A stretch of DNA of 64,000 nucleotides from Lewinellaceae bacterium (lineage in GTDB: Bacteria > Bacteroidota > Bacteroidia > Chitinophagales > Saprospiraceae): assembly GCA_016716135.1 (NCBI GenBank), contig JADJWX010000002.1:372001-436000 (forward strand). Reading direction: 5' to 3'. The translations under genes and the position numbers were made by a program. Shown here piece by piece: positions 18,301 through 27,561 of the stretch (position 1 is the stretch's first letter; each line of letters opens with the position of its first letter). The notes beneath the pieces were generated by a model. It was not told the origin of the DNA and made no database searches. It was given only the letters and a program-made list of their open reading frames with translations.

Positions 18301-21300
18301 ATAAGCTGTAATTGGCGCCGGCGGTGTTACGGCAGGTGGCTCCAGGTCTTCAATACGGATGATCGTCGTGGCTGTGGTGCTGTTGCCCGCGCAATCGGCA
18401 ACTTCATAAACCACCACGTGGTCGCCGGCATCCAGGGAGAAACTCCCTGCGGGCGGGTAGGGCATTGCCGGCCCGTTGTCGATGCTGTAACTGATCGTTA
18501 TTGGGAGCTGCGGCGCAGCAATTTGGTAACTCAAGCGCGCCCGTGCCCGGCCACCCTGACAAAAGGCGTTGCAGGCATTGGCCCCGCTGCCGTTTGGCGC
18601 CAGGGTAATGTCCAGTTGGCCGTCGGTCAGCCAGGCATTCAACAAGTTGGCCGGCAGCGTGAAAATGGTGTCGCCGCTATTGCCGCAAGACACGTTGGTT
18701 TGTTTCGTCCGGCCGATCAAATAGCCGTCTTCGCCATAGATCTGGAAGGTTTCGGAGGGCAATTCCGAATCGGCGTTGTCCAAAGCAATGGCCAGTGTTG
18801 CATTGCCCACCACCGGGGTGTTTGGCGGCGTGTTGGGCGCAGCCCAGGAAAATACCACCGTGTCTACCGGTACCAGGTCGACCGGCGTGCCGCTCGGTGT
18901 TAGCACCACGGTATCGCGCAGGGTGATGGTGTCGGGCAGCGATGTGCAGTCATCGAACACCGACACAAGCGAGGGCAATACGGTATTGGCGCTGCAAAGG
19001 CCGGGCGCCGTAGGTGTTTTTACCGTATCGAGCGCAACGACAACCGGCCCGGTATTATCCTGCACGGTGATCATTTGCGTGTAGGTACGGCTGTTGCCGC
19101 AATTGTCGAGCGCGGTCCATTCGCGCCGGATGGAGTAGTTGGTCCAGTGGGCACAATTGGCCATGTTGGGGTCGCGTAATTCGGTTTCCAGGAATAAAAT
19201 CTCTACCTCCTCGTCGCAGTTGTCGTCGCCCGTGATCGTGCCGGGATCGGGTAAGGGCGGCACGTTGTTGCACTCGGCAAACACATCGCCCGGAACGCCG
19301 GCCAGCGTAGGTTTCACAGTGTCCACCACGTGGATGTCCTGGCTGAAATACCCGGTATTGCCGCAAATGTCGGTGCTGGACCAACTCAATGTCCGAACAT
19401 AGGAGTCAAAACAATCGCCGCCGGTGATCACATCGCTTTCCAGGATCGGGCCCGTGGCAATGCCGCTGCAAACGTCGGTTGCGGTTGGCGGTGGCGTGAT
19501 CGGCTGCACTTCGCAAACAATGGTGGTATCCGAAAATCCGCTGATAACCGGCGGGATATTGTCGATGATGTGAATGATCTGTTGGCCGGTACCGGTATTC
19601 CCGCAATCGTCGCTCACCGTGAACACCCGGGTTATGTCGTAGGTGTAATGCCCGCAGGTGCCGGGGTCCGGATTTTGGCCGGAGTTGTCGGTAAACGTGA
19701 GGTTGGTAATTGCGCCGCAAATATCTGTTGCCTGCACATCCTGCCCCAGCACCGGTGCGGGCGGCAGGCTGAACGTATCGCAGCGCATGGTGATGTCGGC
19801 CGGCACCAGCGTGACGACCGGCGCTGTGGTGTCGCGAACGATGATGCTTTGGCTGGCGGTGGCGCTGTTCCCGCAATCATCCGTGGCAATCCAGGTGTAC
19901 AGCAGCGTGTAGGCATCCTGGCAGATTTGTACGGTTTGCTGGAAACTGGATGTGAAGGTTAGGCTGGAGTCGCAATTATCGCTGACAAATGCAGTAGGCG
20001 CTGCCGGTGTTGTATTCGGGCAAAACAGGGTATCGTTGGGCAAAATGGAAAAAACGGGGCTCGTATTATCCGTCAGTTGAAACCGGAGGGTGGCGCTGCC
20101 GGTGTTGCCGCAATCGTCGGTAGCCCGAAAGGTCACATCAATGAACCAGCCGCAATTGTTGGCCGGGACAGCCGGGAAGGGCCCCACGCCAAACAGCCCC
20201 GAACCGCTTTGCGCCGTTGAGCTGACCCATGAAAAATCCGTCCAGTCAAACCCGGAACAATCATCCGTGACGCTTGCATTGCCGTGTGCATTTATCCAGT
20301 TGGTCAGGGCCGTGCTGTCGTTGCCGCCGCCGCATTCCTCGCTCACCATCATGCCGGTGATTACAGGCGGAATGGAGTCAATTGCCCCAAAACGCGCCCG
20401 GCCGGCGTAGGTAGTGTTTCCGCAGGCATCCTGGGTAAAGAAATCCACACCGATTACCCCGCGTACTTTCGGATGATTTTGTCCGCCAAGGGTTTGCGGC
20501 CCGCAGCCGAGGGTAAGCGAATCCTGAAACGCCGCAACAATTTGAGCCGAATCGACGGCAAGGCCATTGATCTGCATGCTGTACTGGATAGCATTATCTG
20601 CCGAACAGGAATCTTTGACCAGGAGTCCTGCCCGCCGGTGTATCCAATCGGAAAGCACGGCCAGGTGGTTGCCGGCCGGCGGGGAGCAGGCGGCCAGGCT
20701 GTCTTGCGGCGCCCGGAGAATATCGGGTCCCTGGTTGTCGATGGTGGTAAAGGTGGCCGTGCGCGTTGTGGAGAAGCCGCAGCTGTCGGTTACGGTAAAG
20801 GTTACTGTGACCGGGGCAGGGCAGTTGCCGGTAATGGCGCCCGGCGCATTATTTGTTTTGGAGGCAATACCGGAGGGGTCTGTAGCAGTGAAATTTGCCA
20901 TTTGCGCAGCCACCCAGGCCGGAAATGCCGTGGATACCTGCGTACAGGATGCCGAGCCGTTTTGTGGCGCCGAATTGACCACCGGAGGCGTAGTGTCTTC
21001 CAGGATAGTAATCGTTTGGGTGAACACCCCGGTGTTGCCGGAATCGTCGGTAGCCAGCCAGGTACGGGTAAACGTTCCGGCGCTGCAAAGCGGCGGGGGC
21101 ATCGTTTGGGAAAACGAAACCATCAGGGACGAACTACAGCTGTCGGTCGCCATCAGGTTGGGTGGCGGCGGCACCAGGCTGACCGACGCATACTGGGCGG
21201 CGGGCGGCGTGCCGGCGGTGATGATTTTCGGCTTGGTGGTATCGATAAACGAAACAAAAAACGAAAAATAATAGCTGTGCCCCTGGTCGTCTTCCACAAA

Positions 21301-21600
21301 CCAGATCACTTCGGCAACTTCGCTGTAATTCCAGCCGTCTGTCAGTAAAAAATTGGAGGAGTCAGGAGAAAACGCTGACGTAATGATGTTGGCGCCAACG
21401 GTGGAACTAACTGTGGGAGTGCCGATATTCCCTGCCAGGATGTTGGAACAACTAGCGGGGTTTACGATGATCGTATTTGGACCGGGATAACTAAAATTGA
21501 AAAATCCTTGCTGGGCAAATAAGCCGGGCAAGGTCGTCCAAAGAAATAAACCACAAAAACCAAGCACCACCCGCCAGTGCATGCGTAACCGGTTTTTCAT
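15349..21600 (-). CDS. Giant secreted surface protein with HYR/Ig-like repeats, N-terminal part
   Basis: Started at ATG 21600-21598 it has 2083 residues with a signal peptide (MKNRLRMHWRVVLGFCGLFL, cleavage near FAQQ). The N-terminal half holds many HYR-like modules (DDCGNTGTGQQIIHIIDN, VTVTDTSGNSSTCT). The C-terminal half holds Ig/PKD-like modules of the form SPICQGTTLNLTASS...YEWSGPNGF. Reading ends at a TGA after NGCVPRR, in mid-module. The +1 frame across this point reads SPPVKEFV, which fits the repeat consensus, so a pair of compensating one-base shifts (or assembly errors) around 15340-15375 probably creates the stop. The full gene would be 13669-21600, about 2640 residues. Role: cell-surface adhesin exported by T9SS. 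Confidence 0.85.
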   Translation of the reverse strand: MKNRLRMHWRVVLGFCGLFLWTTLPGLFAQQGFFNFSYPGPNTIIVNPASCSNILAGNIGTPTVSSTVGANIITSAFSPDSSNFLLTDGWNYSEVAEVIWFVEDDQGHSYYFSFFVSFIDTTKPKIITAGTPPAAQYASVSLVPPPPNLMATDSCSSSLMVSFSQTMPPPLCSAGTFTRTWLATDDSGNTGVFTQTITILEDTTPPVVNSAPQNGSASCTQVSTAFPAWVAAQMANFTATDPSGIASKTNNAPGAITGNCPAPVTVTFTVTDSCGFSTTRTATFTTIDNQGPDILRAPQDSLAACSPPAGNHLAVLSDWIHRRAGLLVKDSCSADNAIQYSMQINGLAVDSAQIVAAFQDSLTLGCGPQTLGGQNHPKVRGVIGVDFFTQDACGNTTYAGRARFGAIDSIPPVITGMMVSEECGGGNDSTALTNWINAHGNASVTDDCSGFDWTDFSWVSSTAQSGSGLFGVGPFPAVPANNCGWFIDVTFRATDDCGNTGSATLRFQLTDNTSPVFSILPNDTLFCPNTTPAAPTAFVSDNCDSSLTFTSSFQQTVQICQDAYTLLYTWIATDDCGNSATASQSIIVRDTTAPVVTLVPADITMRCDTFSLPPAPVLGQDVQATDICGAITNLTFTDNSGQNPDPGTCGHYTYDITRVFTVSDDCGNTGTGQQIIHIIDNIPPVISGFSDTTIVCEVQPITPPPTATDVCSGIATGPILESDVITGGDCFDSYVRTLSWSSTDICGNTGYFSQDIHVVDTVKPTLAGVPGDVFAECNNVPPLPDPGTITGDDNCDEEVEILFLETELRDPNMANCAHWTNYSIRREWTALDNCGNSRTYTQMITVQDNTGPVVVALDTVKTPTAPGLCSANTVLPSLVSVFDDCTSLPDTITLRDTVVLTPSGTPVDLVPVDTVVFSWAAPNTPPNTPVVGNATLAIALDNADSELPSETFQIYGEDGYLIGRTKQTNVSCGNSGDTIFTLPANLLNAWLTDGQLDITLAPNGSGANACNAFCQGGRARARLSYQIAAPQLPITISYSIDNGPAMPYPPAGSFSLDAGDHVVVYEVADCAGNSTTATTIIRIEDLEPPAVTPPAPITAYVEAVSCTAAVVLPFPGLQENCSFPTDINKSSGVQPVQFESDPNAGLVPKNAILNIPGILANAVTDGVLTIRHKGDNGNTGEFFRVLDELGMFLSTTTISASGECSVEHETVIPVTAAQINNWAANGVASFLLEANRDVVNYTDFISPCMPLNAGNFDGVSTLEAVLQYNVAQVDFEIRKGAQIIQAGQLTGNQTSVSLPPGSYTGFYRVLDNSGNAGTATFPITILDTVPPVAACQPITIFTNPSGTVNYTLQPQEINGGSLDNCSGTNLILQASQTTFTCNMATPPNNIYTVTLTVTDTSGNSSTCTAAVQVQTVSPNPTVTPGVCEGGSVQLFANPPAPVPPTGYTYMWTGPNGFISMNPNPIIPNTTNANEGTYTVKVTGPTGCMSTGNVLLDLTNLPNQPAFQNVPSLICQGATLTLTVQQFGGTVVTYSWFSGTPANPTLLGTTAIPMFQVPNLAPGMYQFYVKVAADGCTSLPSDVIPVTVQQRPTATVDNAAVSVCTCETITLGTPVQGPGITYAWSGPGGFSSTAQYPLVTSCAQQSTHAGNYTLVISENGCASLPATVQVTVRPKPPKPVITGITSVCQGDTIQLTCTNIPTASAYYWFAQFTPKDTTPINTLLIPNATLADSGLWVLQVMQNNCVSDFSDGKLVQVQAFPNLSATSNSPICQGTTLNLTASSTASGVTYEWSGPNGFMMIGAEVSTNMPASGNYLVTVSTGFGCTNVATVPVNVIVPPEVTSVTNTAPDCVDCATDAILQATIFTQNGPLMYTWSGPNNFQSTLPEPVIPKVCTGDNGTYNLVVKDSKGCISNQGSTTINVKAQPETPLMGGDQSLCVGSPLNISILNANAYGSNVLFEWHTPNGIILQAQSKLTIPITGLQDSGDYFLIVKNGDCASAASAKVTVNVYPIPPAPATSSNSPVCAGDTLRLFAGPIPGATYSWTGPSGFTSSVRDPFIPQANKATHQGCYSVIATVNGCVPRR

Positions 21601-21780
21601 ACCTACATGTTTCGAATTCGTGCAGTTTGAAGGCTGCAGCAATGTGTCAAGGGATAAAATTCAGATCTTCATGGATTATGGATTAAAAAAAACCGGTTCC
21701 ACCGGTGAAAAACCTGAGCGGGATTAATTAAGCACGGTTGCAGGGCATATTTTTTTGGGCACGCCGGTTTCGGCAATCGG

Positions 21781-21972
21781 CTATTCGTTTTCCTCGGGGT
21801 CGTTATTTAACTTCTTGTCTTTCACGTTTTTATCGAGAAAGGCATTAATGTCGTCCACGTTGTAATCCTTGATGATTTCACCCATCTCGTTCACCCGGAT
21901 ATCCATGTGTTTCAGGTCATCATGTACGGATGGTTTGGGCTTGCCGGATTTTGATTTGTCTTTTTTATTCAT
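21781..21972 (-). CDS. Small conserved Bacteroidota protein of unknown function
   Basis: The 63-residue protein (start ATG 21972-21970, MNKKDKSKSGKPKPSVHDDL) has a lysine-rich N terminus, a core DIRVNEMGEIIKDYNVDDIN, then AFLDKNVKDKKL, and an acidic tail. I recall similar small proteins in many Bacteroidota, but the function is not known. No signal peptide or membrane segment is visible. It lies downstream of nothing on its strand but the 180-bp gap before the giant adhesin gene. A 15-base longer start exists (21987). Confidence 0.7.
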   Translation of the reverse strand: MNKKDKSKSGKPKPSVHDDLKHMDIRVNEMGEIIKDYNVDDINAFLDKNVKDKKLNNDPEENE

Positions 21973-22078
21973 GGTAAAACATTTCAAAAGTACAGAAAAT
22001 ACCAGGATCGGAAGTTGCCGCGAGTGGTAAAGGCTTTGTTAATGCCAAAGGGAGCAAAACAACAGGCCACATTAAGGT

Positions 22079-23608
22079 TCAAGGCGCAGTGGTGCCGGCA
22101 ACACGGTTAAAATATTCCAGTGCAGTACGCAACCGCAACACGGTGTCTGCTTTTCCAAGCAGTTCGGCCATGTCGAAAACGGCGGGGCCTTGCATGGTTC
22201 CGGCCAGCGAGAGGCGCAACAGCGAAAAAATGTCGCCCGGCTTCAGGCCGCGCTCTTGCATGAATTGTTTGACAGCCGCTTCCAGGCTTGCCGCATCGAA
22301 AGCAGGGGTCTGATCCAGCATTTCGATCAATGCCTCAAAGACTGGCTGCAACGCCGGGTTCCACTTTTTCTGGGCCATAGCATCGTCGTAAGCAGAAACC
22401 GGTTCGAAAAGGAAGTAACCCTGTTCAACAAAATCGGATAAAAAAGTGACCCTTTCTTTCATGAGGGTGGCCACCGAGGTCAAAAAGGCGGCATCTGTTC
22501 GATAGCCGCGTGCCTCGGCCAGGGGGCGGATATGCCCGGCCAGTTCGGCGTCGGTTGCTGCCTGGATGTAGCGTTGGTTGAACCACTTGGCTTTTTCATA
22601 ATCAAACCGGGCGCCGCTTTTGCTGATATGCTCGATGGAAAACTGCCGGACAAGCTCGTCCAGGCTGAAAATCTCGTCGTCGGATCCCGGATGCCAGCCC
22701 ATTAATGCCATGAAATTGATTACCGCCTGCGGCAAAAAACCTGCTTCCCGGAAACCGGTAAAACTGTCTTCCGGTGTGTCGCCTTGCCAGGCAATGGGGA
22801 AAACCGGGATGCCGAATTTGGCGCCGTCGCGTTTGCTCAGTTTGCCATTCCCGACCGGCTTGAGTATCAACGGCAGATGCGCAAATTGGGGCATGGTTTG
22901 CGTCCAGCCAAAGCCCCGGTAGAGCAATACGTGGTGTGCCGTACTCGGCAGCCATTCTTCCCCGCGGATCACATGGGTAATGCCCATGAGGTGGTCGTCG
23001 ACGATATTGGCCAGGTGGTAAGTTGGCATGCTGTCGGCTTTAAGCAGCACTTTGTCGTCCAGTTCACTGCTTTGAAAAACAACATCGCCGCGGATCAGGT
23101 CCCGAATATGAATTTCTTGGCCGGGCTCGACTTTCAGGCGGATTACGTGGGGCTCGCCGGCCAGCAATTTGGCTTGTACCGCGTTGGGCGGCAACGTTAA
23201 ACTGTTGATGAGGCTATCCCGGGTTTGGTGATTGTAGGTGAAATTGGCTTCCGCCTGCCGTTGGGCATCCAGCGCTTCGGGAGTGTCGAAGGCATAATAA
23301 GCATGCCCGTGTTCGACCAGTTGTTCCGCATATTTTTTGTACAAATCCTTCCGGTCGCTTTGCCGGTAGGGACCCTTGTCGCCGCCAAACCCGACCCCTT
23401 CGTCGGGAATCAGTCCGGTCCATTTCAGCGCCTCGATAATGTAGTCTTCGGCGCCCGGCACCAGGCGGTTCTGGTCGGTATCTTCAATGCGAAGGATAAA
23501 AGTACCCTTGTTTTTACGGGCAAACAGGTAATTGTAAAGGGCCGTGCGAACGCCACCGATATGAAGCGCTCCGGTGGGCGAAGGGGCAAAACGTACGCGT
23601 ACAGACAT
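22079..23608 (-). CDS. gltX: Glutamate--tRNA ligase
   Basis: This 509-residue class I aminoacyl-tRNA synthetase charges tRNA-Glu with glutamate. The HIGH-type motif is PSPTGALHIGG at the N terminus and the KMSKS-type motif is KLSKRDG near residue 255. The catalytic Rossmann fold is followed by the helical anticodon-binding region. Length is normal. The ATG at 23608 is supported by the conserved start MSVRVRFAPSPTG. It appears to be a single-gene unit, with the small conserved gene 100 bp downstream on the same strand. Confidence 0.97.
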   Translation of the reverse strand: MSVRVRFAPSPTGALHIGGVRTALYNYLFARKNKGTFILRIEDTDQNRLVPGAEDYIIEALKWTGLIPDEGVGFGGDKGPYRQSDRKDLYKKYAEQLVEHGHAYYAFDTPEALDAQRQAEANFTYNHQTRDSLINSLTLPPNAVQAKLLAGEPHVIRLKVEPGQEIHIRDLIRGDVVFQSSELDDKVLLKADSMPTYHLANIVDDHLMGITHVIRGEEWLPSTAHHVLLYRGFGWTQTMPQFAHLPLILKPVGNGKLSKRDGAKFGIPVFPIAWQGDTPEDSFTGFREAGFLPQAVINFMALMGWHPGSDDEIFSLDELVRQFSIEHISKSGARFDYEKAKWFNQRYIQAATDAELAGHIRPLAEARGYRTDAAFLTSVATLMKERVTFLSDFVEQGYFLFEPVSAYDDAMAQKKWNPALQPVFEALIEMLDQTPAFDAASLEAAVKQFMQERGLKPGDIFSLLRLSLAGTMQGPAVFDMAELLGKADTVLRLRTALEYFNRVAGTTAP

Positions 23609-23786
23609 GTTTTTTGCAGTTTTTTTGAGCTGCCGTTATGGAAAAGTCGATCAGTACAATAAGTGATCCGGGAACAATATTATGCCCGTTTACCAGGTTT
23701 ATGTCCGACCTTTGCCGGCGAGCGGCAAAAGTAGCGCTTTTTTCCTGCCTAATCCGAACACTATTTGCACAAGACTTATCCTGTAT

Positions 23787-24431
23787 ATGTATCTGGTAAA
23801 AACACCGAAGTTGGTGCAGGCATTATTGCCGGCGTATCTCTGGCGCATTCCCACCCGTGAAAAAATTCTTTTTTTAACCTTTGACGACGGCCCTATCCCG
23901 GAGGTCACGCCCTGGGTGCTGGATATGTTACAAACGTACAATGCAAAAGCCACCTTTTTTTGTGTCGGTGAAAACGTGCGGCGGCATCCAGTCATATTCC
24001 AGCGCATTCTCGGCGCCGGCCACTCCGTGGGCAACCACACCTACAACCACCTGAACGGCTGGAATACCGAAAACAAGACATACCTGCACAATGTGCGCCA
24101 TTGCGCGCATGTCGTAAAGAGCAACTTGTTCCGCCCGCCGTATGGGCGTTTGCTGCCCCGGCAGCGCGCTTTTTTGCAGGAACACTACCAGATTGTGATG
24201 TGGGATGTGTTGAGTGGCGATTTTGATTTCCGGCAAACGGCTGCCCAATGTCTGGAAAATGTGTGTGCAAATGCCCAGCCCGGCTCGATCATTGTGTTTC
24301 ATGATAGTGTGAAAACAAATGACAAACTCCGTGTGCTGCTGCCCCGCGTACTCGACTATTTTGCCGGAAAAGACTACCGTTTTGCGGCATTGCCCATGCA
24401 GAAACAGGCCGCTCTGGCGACGGCAGGCTAA
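23787..24431 (+). CDS. Polysaccharide deacetylase family protein (NodB homology, CE4)
   Basis: Started at ATG 23787 (MYLVKTPKLVQALLPAYLWR) the protein has 214 residues. All NodB motifs are present: TFDDGP (motif 1, catalytic base and metal Asp), HSVGNHTYNH (metal His pair), RPPYGR, the DVLSGDFD region, and IIVFHDS with the catalytic His. It would remove acetyl groups from peptidoglycan or another N-acetylated glycan. No clear signal peptide is visible, although the N terminus is mildly hydrophobic. The gene ends 4 bp inside the convergent hydrolase gene. The frame is open 35 codons upstream, but those residues lack family similarity. Confidence 0.92.
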   Translation: MYLVKTPKLVQALLPAYLWRIPTREKILFLTFDDGPIPEVTPWVLDMLQTYNAKATFFCVGENVRRHPVIFQRILGAGHSVGNHTYNHLNGWNTENKTYLHNVRHCAHVVKSNLFRPPYGRLLPRQRAFLQEHYQIVMWDVLSGDFDFRQTAAQCLENVCANAQPGSIIVFHDSVKTNDKLRVLLPRVLDYFAGKDYRFAALPMQKQAALATAG

Positions 24432-25354
24432 GTGCCGTATCCTAATTGTTCGAGCATTTCCAGAATTGCCTTCCGAACCACATCCTTCCGGCTCCACAAA
24501 ATAAAATGGTCGCCTTTGGGCAGAGTGACTTCGCGGTAATCGCTGCAATTGACCAGCATCCGGCGGGCAAACGCCACATTGCCAAACGGCACCAGGCGGT
24601 CGTTTTCGGCATGGATTACGGTAACCGGGCATCGGATGGCAGCCCAGTTCGGCAGTATTTTTCGTAGCTCATTTTCCAATAGCCTGATCTCGCGGTTGCT
24701 TGCCCAAAAACTGCGCGGGATCAGCCAGCGCAGGGGTGGCACATCGACAGCCGCCTGCCACCAGGGATGTTCTTCCAAATCCGGGTCGATCGAGCCGGCT
24801 ACAATTACCAGCCCGGCTACCTGCTGCGGATAGTCCATGGCAAAACGGACAATGACCGGCCCCCCGAGCGAATGCCCGACTAAAATTACTTTTTGCCCGG
24901 GCGCTATTTTATCCGCAACAACCTGCACGGCGTAGGCTTGCCGTTCGAGGGAGGGTTCCGGCCGGCCAAATCCTTCGGTGTAGCCAAATCCCGGCCGGTC
25001 GATAGAAGCCAACCTTGCTGCTGCCGACAGGGTGGTATCGGCCAGGTATGACAAAAATGCATCCGCCGAACCGGGCGAACCGTGCAAAAAAGCCACCAGG
25101 GGCAAAGTGTCGGCGGGGCTGGTTTCCACGGCGTGAATCGTTCGGTAACCGGCTGCCCGGATGTCGTGAAATGTCGGCGGGTGGGTCTGGCCTTTTTCAC
25201 GCAGTTTGGCCGGCCATTTGCGGTCGGGTGTGCGCATGGCGAAGCAGCCGGTTTGCATCGAAATAATCCAGGCCAGGAAAAGAGAGCCGATAACCAGCCA
25301 GGCGAAACGGCGTTTACGCGGCTTGGGCGATATGTGGACCGGGGGCGTTTTCAT
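24428..25354 (-). CDS. Alpha/beta hydrolase, membrane-anchored
   Basis: The 308-residue protein starts at ATG 25354 (MKTPPVHISPKPRKRRFAW) and has a positively charged N terminus with one membrane segment (about residues 20-35), followed by a Cys in MQTGCFAM that may be a lipid-anchor site. The alpha/beta-hydrolase core shows the oxyanion motif HGSPGS, nucleophile elbow GHSLGG, an acid in HAENDRLVP and the catalytic His in GDHFILW. The substrate cannot be told. It converges with the deacetylase gene, with which it shares 4 bp. Confidence 0.87.
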   Translation of the reverse strand: MKTPPVHISPKPRKRRFAWLVIGSLFLAWIISMQTGCFAMRTPDRKWPAKLREKGQTHPPTFHDIRAAGYRTIHAVETSPADTLPLVAFLHGSPGSADAFLSYLADTTLSAAARLASIDRPGFGYTEGFGRPEPSLERQAYAVQVVADKIAPGQKVILVGHSLGGPVIVRFAMDYPQQVAGLVIVAGSIDPDLEEHPWWQAAVDVPPLRWLIPRSFWASNREIRLLENELRKILPNWAAIRCPVTVIHAENDRLVPFGNVAFARRMLVNCSDYREVTLPKGDHFILWSRKDVVRKAILEMLEQLGYGT

Positions 25355-25370
25355 GGCAGGTGATTTTTTT

Positions 25371-25409
25371 AAAAAAAAGAGGCAAGAGGACTTTAACCCC
25401 TTGCCTCTT
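25371..25409 (-). terminator. Intrinsic terminator after the YugP-type protease gene
   Basis: AGAGGCAAG (25378-25386) pairs with CTTGCCTCT (25400-25408). Read on the minus strand the stem is followed by a run of eight T. It lies 22 bp after the stop of the protease gene. Confidence 0.75.
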
Positions 25410-25430
25410 GCCGCATATTTTTTTATAAAA

Positions 25431-26111
25431 TTAGTCACGGCCCATAAACCGCATGAGCAGGTACAAAAACTGCAACAATGCTGCCAGTGCTGCGGCCACG
25501 TAGGTCATGGCTGCCCAAAAAAGGGCATCTTTTGCGCCGGCATATTGTGCGCCCTGCGTCACTCCGCTGGTATCGAGCCAGGCCAGTGCGCGCCGGCTGG
25601 CGTCAAATTCGACGGGCAGCGTGATCAGGCTGAACAAAGCCGTAATACCGAAAACCACCAGTACCACAAACATGACGACCGGGTTGTTCATCATCGACAT
25701 CATGACGAGGGCAAACATGAAAATATATTGCTGAATAGATGCCGCAATATTGACCAGGGGCACCAGCGCCGAACGGAGTTGCAACATGCTGTAAGCGGTG
25801 GCATGCTGGACGGCGTGCCCGCATTCGTGTGCGGCTACAGCAGCGGCGGCCACGTTGCGGCCGTGGTAGACGTCGTAACTCAGATTGACCGTTTTGTTTG
25901 CCGGGTTGTAGTGGTCGGTGAGCTGACCTTCCACCTGGGTGATCTGTACGTGGCTGATGCCGTAGTGCTTCAGCATGGTCGCTGCGATTTCGGCGCCGCT
26001 CATACCGTTGGTCAGCGGCATTTGGCTGTATTTCGTGAATTTGCTGCGCAACGTTCCGCTCAGAATCATCCCGATTACGGTGAATATTACGCTTATAATT
26101 ATTAGGCCCAT
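25431..26111 (-). CDS. Zinc metallopeptidase of the YugP family
   Basis: The 226-residue membrane protein starts at ATG 26111 (MGLIIISVIFTVIGMILSG). A first membrane helix is followed by a soluble segment with LTDHYNPANKTVNLSYDVYH and the zinc-binding motif AHECGHAVQ. Three more hydrophobic segments then follow. This is the pattern of the YugP/Zn-peptidase_2 family, whose physiological substrates are poorly known. It lies 100 bp downstream of serS on the same strand. The 33 open codons upstream lack family similarity. Confidence 0.9.
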   Translation of the reverse strand: MGLIIISVIFTVIGMILSGTLRSKFTKYSQMPLTNGMSGAEIAATMLKHYGISHVQITQVEGQLTDHYNPANKTVNLSYDVYHGRNVAAAAVAAHECGHAVQHATAYSMLQLRSALVPLVNIAASIQQYIFMFALVMMSMMNNPVVMFVVLVVFGITALFSLITLPVEFDASRRALAWLDTSGVTQGAQYAGAKDALFWAAMTYVAAALAALLQFLYLLMRFMGRD

Positions 26112-26211
26112 TGTTGAAATTGAATTAAGGTAATTGGTTTGAAGTTGTAAAAATAGGCATTCGCCAAAAATGTTTATAAAACGAAAAGTTGAAAAAAAAG
26201 TTTCAACCATA

Positions 26212-27507
26212 TTACCCTTTGCCGTCGGGTTTGATCATCTTAAATCCGGTGTATTTCCAAAGTGCTTTCGGGACTTGAATGCCTTCGGGAGTCTGGTTGT
26301 TTTCCAGAAGCGCCGCCACAATGCGGGCCAGTGCCAGGGCAGAACCGTTCAGGGTATGGGCAAGATGAATTTTCCCGTCGGCATCGCGATAGCGGAGTTG
26401 CATGCGGTTGCTCTGGAAGGCCTCGAAATTGGAAACCGAGCTGACTTCGAGCCAGCGTTGCTGGGCAGCGGCCCACACTTCAAAATCGAAGGTTTTGGCA
26501 GCGGAAAAGCCGGTGTCGCCACCGCAGAGCAATAAAATACGGTAGGGCAATTCGAGTTTGTTGAGGATGCGCGATATATGCCCGAGCATTTGTTGCAAGG
26601 TTTTGTAGGAGCGGTCGGGGTGTTCAATTTGCACGATTTCCACCTTGTCAAACTGGTGTACCCGGTTGAGGCCACGCACATCAGCGCCCCAGGCGCCTGC
26701 TTCCCGGCGGAAACAGGGGGTGTAGGCCGTCATTTTTATGGGCAGGTTTTTTTCAGGGATGATCTCATTGCGCAGGATGTTGGTGACCGGCACCTCGGCG
26801 GTCGGGATGAGGTACAGCTCGTCGCGCTCGCAGGTATACATCTGGGCTTCCTTGTCGGGGAGTTGACCGGTGCCCCGGGCGGTGTCGGCATTGACCAGCA
26901 GGGGCGGGATCACTTCTTCAAACCCTGCTTTAATTGCCTGATCGAGAAAAAACTGGATCAGCGCGCGCTGGAGTTTGGCGCCTTGCCCGCGGTACACCGG
27001 AAAGCCGGCGCCGGTAAGTTTTACGCCCAGTTCAAAGTCGAAAAGTTGGTATTTTTTGCCAAGGTCCCAATGCGGGACGGCATCGGATGGCAGCGCAGGA
27101 AACGGTTTGTTCCAATTTCGGAACACTTTGTTGTCTTCAGCCGATTTGCCTTTGGGGACACTTTTGTGGGGGCAGTTGGGAACGGTGTACAGCAGTTCGT
27201 CCAATTCATTTTTGGCCATGTTGAACTGTTCTTCCAATATTTTGGCCTGTTCTTTTACGGCGCCAACCCGGGTTTTCAGCGCTTCGGCTTCGGCTTTTTT
27301 ACCCTGGCCCATGAGTTGGCCAATCTGGTTGGACAGTTGCTTTGTTTCGGACTTTAAATCATCCAAATCTTTTTGTGCGGCACGGCGTTTGTCGTCGGTG
27401 TCCAGAATTTGATCCAGCACTTTCAGCTGTTGCGCCGACCAGTTTCTTTTTCGCAAACCATTGATAATGCGCTTTTTGTCGTCTCGAATAACTTTTACTT
27501 GGAGCAT
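26212..27507 (-). CDS. serS: Serine--tRNA ligase
   Basis: This 431-residue class II synthetase charges tRNA-Ser (and tRNA-Sec where present). Residues 1-110 form the long antiparallel coiled-coil arm that grips the tRNA (RRAAQKDLDDLKSETKQLSN). The core carries motif 2 (TPCFRREAGAWGADVRGLNR) and motif 3 (NGSALALARIVAALLENNQ). Length and start (MLQVKVIRDDKK) are normal. Confidence 0.97.
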   Translation of the reverse strand: MLQVKVIRDDKKRIINGLRKRNWSAQQLKVLDQILDTDDKRRAAQKDLDDLKSETKQLSNQIGQLMGQGKKAEAEALKTRVGAVKEQAKILEEQFNMAKNELDELLYTVPNCPHKSVPKGKSAEDNKVFRNWNKPFPALPSDAVPHWDLGKKYQLFDFELGVKLTGAGFPVYRGQGAKLQRALIQFFLDQAIKAGFEEVIPPLLVNADTARGTGQLPDKEAQMYTCERDELYLIPTAEVPVTNILRNEIIPEKNLPIKMTAYTPCFRREAGAWGADVRGLNRVHQFDKVEIVQIEHPDRSYKTLQQMLGHISRILNKLELPYRILLLCGGDTGFSAAKTFDFEVWAAAQQRWLEVSSVSNFEAFQSNRMQLRYRDADGKIHLAHTLNGSALALARIVAALLENNQTPEGIQVPKALWKYTGFKMIKPDGKG

Positions 27508-27561
27508 TTTACGGAAAGAATTTTTCTTGGGCGCAAGATAGATGGAATTTCAAAAAAGGCT

